From Apostichopus californicus (taxonomy: Eukaryota > Echinodermata > Holothuroidea > Aspidochirotida > Stichopodidae), in assembly GCA_020650975.1 (NCBI GenBank), contig JAIPMN010007088.1, positions 2,248-23,114 on the forward strand: 20,867 nucleotides of DNA, given 5' to 3'. The notes under the pieces are model-generated. The model made no database searches. It saw nothing but the letters and a program-made list of their open reading frames with translations, and was not told where the DNA came from. The position numbers and the translations under genes are program-made. Of this stretch, positions 19,386-20,867 are shown piece after piece (the stretch's first letter is position 1; the number at the start of each line of letters is the position of its first letter).

Positions 19386-19652
19386 CTTGACTGTGTTACG
19401 TTTAGAAAGGTACATTTAACCAGCAGAGCAAGGCTAACTTGACAGTATTATACAACAATAATTTTGTGAGTGGTAGGTCTCACTCTCATTATAACTCCAA
19501 CAAACCCCCCTCTTGCCCCCCCCCCCACCTCCAAAAACACTAACTTAAGACAACCTGAACAAAGTTGTTGGGTTTCGATTATTCTCTTAACAATGGTTGT
19601 TTATACTGTATTTCTAAACCTATTCCAACCTCACACCGATCATGAAGTCACA
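19386..19652. repeat. 267-bp tandem duplication, copy 1
   Basis: It begins CTTGACTGTGTTACGTTTAG and is followed immediately by a second copy starting at 19653. Shared blocks include AACCAGCAGAGCAAGGCTAA, TGAGTGGTAGGTCTCACTC, CAACAAACCCCCCTCTTGCC and CAAAGTTGTTGGGTTTC. It contains a C tract near 19505-19528. Both copies hold a similar open frame (MVGLTLII.PTNPPLAP...), a passive result of duplication with no gene context. Confidence 0.9.
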
Positions 19653-19940
19653 CTTGACTGTGTTACCTTTAGAAAGGTACAACCTCTCAGGGCCATTTAA
19701 CCAGCAGAGCAAGGCTAACTTGACAGTAGTATACAACAATAAATTTGTGAGTGGTAGGTCTCACTCTTATTATAGCTCCAACAAACCCCCCTCTTGCCCC
19801 CCCCCCACCCCCACCTCCAAAAAACACTAACATAAGACAACCGGAACAAAGTTGTTGGGTTTCAATTATTCTTTTAACAATGGTTGTTTATACTTTATTT
19901 CTAAACCTATTGCAACCTCATCCCCCCTCCCCCCCCTGAA
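19653..19940. repeat. 267-bp tandem duplication, copy 2 (longer)
   Basis: This is a near-identical copy of 19386-19652. It differs by a 14-bp insertion (AACCTCTCAGGGCC) after the AAAGGTAC block near 19680, an expanded C tract at 19796-19817, and a second C-rich tract replacing the end of the unit at about 19920-19938. The few base substitutions indicate a recent duplication. Confidence 0.9.
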
Positions 19941-20759
19941 GCCTGAAATCCTTTTTTAATGAGATTCCATAATTTTTATTTTTAATTTTTTTTTAATGAG
20001 ATTGCATTTCATTGTTTATTCAGTAGTCTCTTTGCAAAGCCAGGATTCTGCAATCTTGCCACACACAAAGCACTAATGAGTTTGTGTGTACATGGGAATC
20101 CCAAGGACACATCCTTCAACTTGAATGTCTTCCAACCATGCAACAAATTATGCTATCTTCTCCACCTTCTCTACAAATATTAAACTATTTTTAGTCAACA
20201 CGCATCAAAAACTCAAAACAAACAAAGAGTACTTCTGACAACTTCTCACCTATCTTTCACAAAAGAAATTAACAACATATAAATTTAACTGATGCTAGGA
20301 ATATCTCACATCATCATCATCTTAACATCGCAAGACTGGAATCAAAATTTATACTGTTTCACACGACACACAAAACGTTAAGTCAAAGTACTTTCTCTTT
20401 TCAGCTAAATTTGACTATTCTAAATGTCATTAAATCACTTTGGTTCTTCGTAACGGTGAAGGTGTGCGACAGTTTTTTTATTTATCTAATTTCATATTAT
20501 GACATGACTGGTTATTGCAATTTTATAAACCGTCTACACGATACAGTCCATGACCTTTCTCTATCGTAATACTTTTCTTGATTCTCTCTTTGTAACCTCG
20601 TACGTTCGTTATTCTTTCTCAAGGTCAGAGGATCTCGAGAAAAAACCGAGACTATATTAAATCTACTCTTGTTATTTGACAAGAGTAATCAACCTTTTTA
20701 TTGAGTATTGGTTAGTAATAAATGTATGGTGGTCATGAAGGGACATCATCATTATTAAT

Positions 20760-20840
20760 ATGACTTTTATTATTAAAACTTTATTTTAAGAGGGTAGGTC
20801 TTTTAGCCTGAGCTAATCTTCCACAGGGCCCTGAGATAAT
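20760..20840 (-). mobile_element. Possible LINE 3' tail fragment (minus strand)
   Basis: On the minus strand the segment reads GGGCCCTGTGGAAGATTAGC, then a turn with AGACCTACCCTCTTAAAATAAAG, ending in AATAATAAAA-type sequence. It resembles the short conserved 3' ends of non-LTR retrotransposons widespread in marine invertebrates (a CCTGTGGAAGAT block, a CC-rich stem and an AAATAAAG tail). Only about 80 bp is present and no reverse transcriptase frame is visible, so a 5'-truncated insertion is the simplest reading. Confidence 0.4.
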
Positions 20841-20867
20841 ACAAAAATATGTAATAAAAAAAAAATT

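Larger units (their letters stand above)
17741..20867. other. Probable intronic sequence upstream of the recognised WDR11 exons
   Basis: On the minus strand this precedes a coding exon that starts in phase 0 at a splice acceptor, so at least its left part is intron. I found no further WDR11 exon on either strand. The short open frames here lack splice context or conserved motifs. Visible structure is the 267-bp tandem duplication at 19386-19940, some degenerate GGACAACC/GGACGAC-type words at 18470-18870, and a possible LINE tail at the right edge. The rest is featureless AT-rich DNA. Confidence 0.6.

Noticed and set aside
19470-19939. Two similar proline-rich frames (MVGLTLII.PTNPPLAP)
   Set aside because: They lie in the two copies of the 267-bp duplication and cross C tracts. 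The similarity reflects the duplication and not protein conservation.
1-20867. CRISPR arrays, bacterial operons or phage-like genes
   Set aside because: The tandem repeats have no unique spacers of constant length, and the window has spliced exons and animal-type repeats.

Overview
This is a non-coding-rich piece of an animal nuclear genome, AT-rich (clearly above 60% A+T by eye), with spliceosomal introns, long introns, microsatellites, minisatellites and non-autonomous transposable elements. Nothing looks bacterial or viral: there are no packed ORFs, and the longest open frames are short, low-complexity or repeat-driven. The recurrent AGGCCTA-type words, the tRNA-derived SINE, the hAT-type miniature element and the style of the coding exons suggest a marine invertebrate deuterostome (echinoderm or hemichordate). 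That is an inference from style, not proof.

The one recognisable gene lies on the minus strand. Three consecutive exons (17575-17740, 16332-16429 and 5667-5812) have canonical AG/GT splice borders and matching phases. Joined, they give an uninterrupted 135-codon stretch plus two bases that matches the C-terminal part of WDR11, the WD-repeat trans-Golgi/cilium protein. The introns between them are 1,145 bp and 10,519 bp. Upstream exons must lie to the right of the window. The conserved last ~75-80 residues of WDR11 were not found to the left of 5667 and probably lie beyond position 1. Two weaker phase-compatible exon candidates (4647-4845 and 269-463) do not resemble the known WDR11 tail.

Layout. 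1-5666: non-coding sequence 3' of the last recognised exon, with a textbook hAT-type miniature element (1924-2496, exact 8-bp target duplication), a higher-order tandem repeat (3806-4220) and G- or C-rich tracts. 5813-16331: a giant intron holding a G-rich 39/40-bp minisatellite (6031-6300), one copy of an interspersed repeat (8602-8979), a diverged 240-bp tandem duplication (12506-13015), a tRNA-derived SINE between two TA microsatellites (14710-14934), an AAT microsatellite with a short GC palindrome, and a 20-bp GC-rich minisatellite (15720-15967). 16430-17574: a short intron with an inverted partner of the 8.6-kb repeat and a duplicated ~120-bp module. 17741-20867: probably intronic, with a 267-bp tandem duplication rich in C tracts (19386-19940) and a possible LINE 3' tail at the right edge.

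I see no evidence of a new multi-gene system. The noteworthy content is gene structure and repeat biology.
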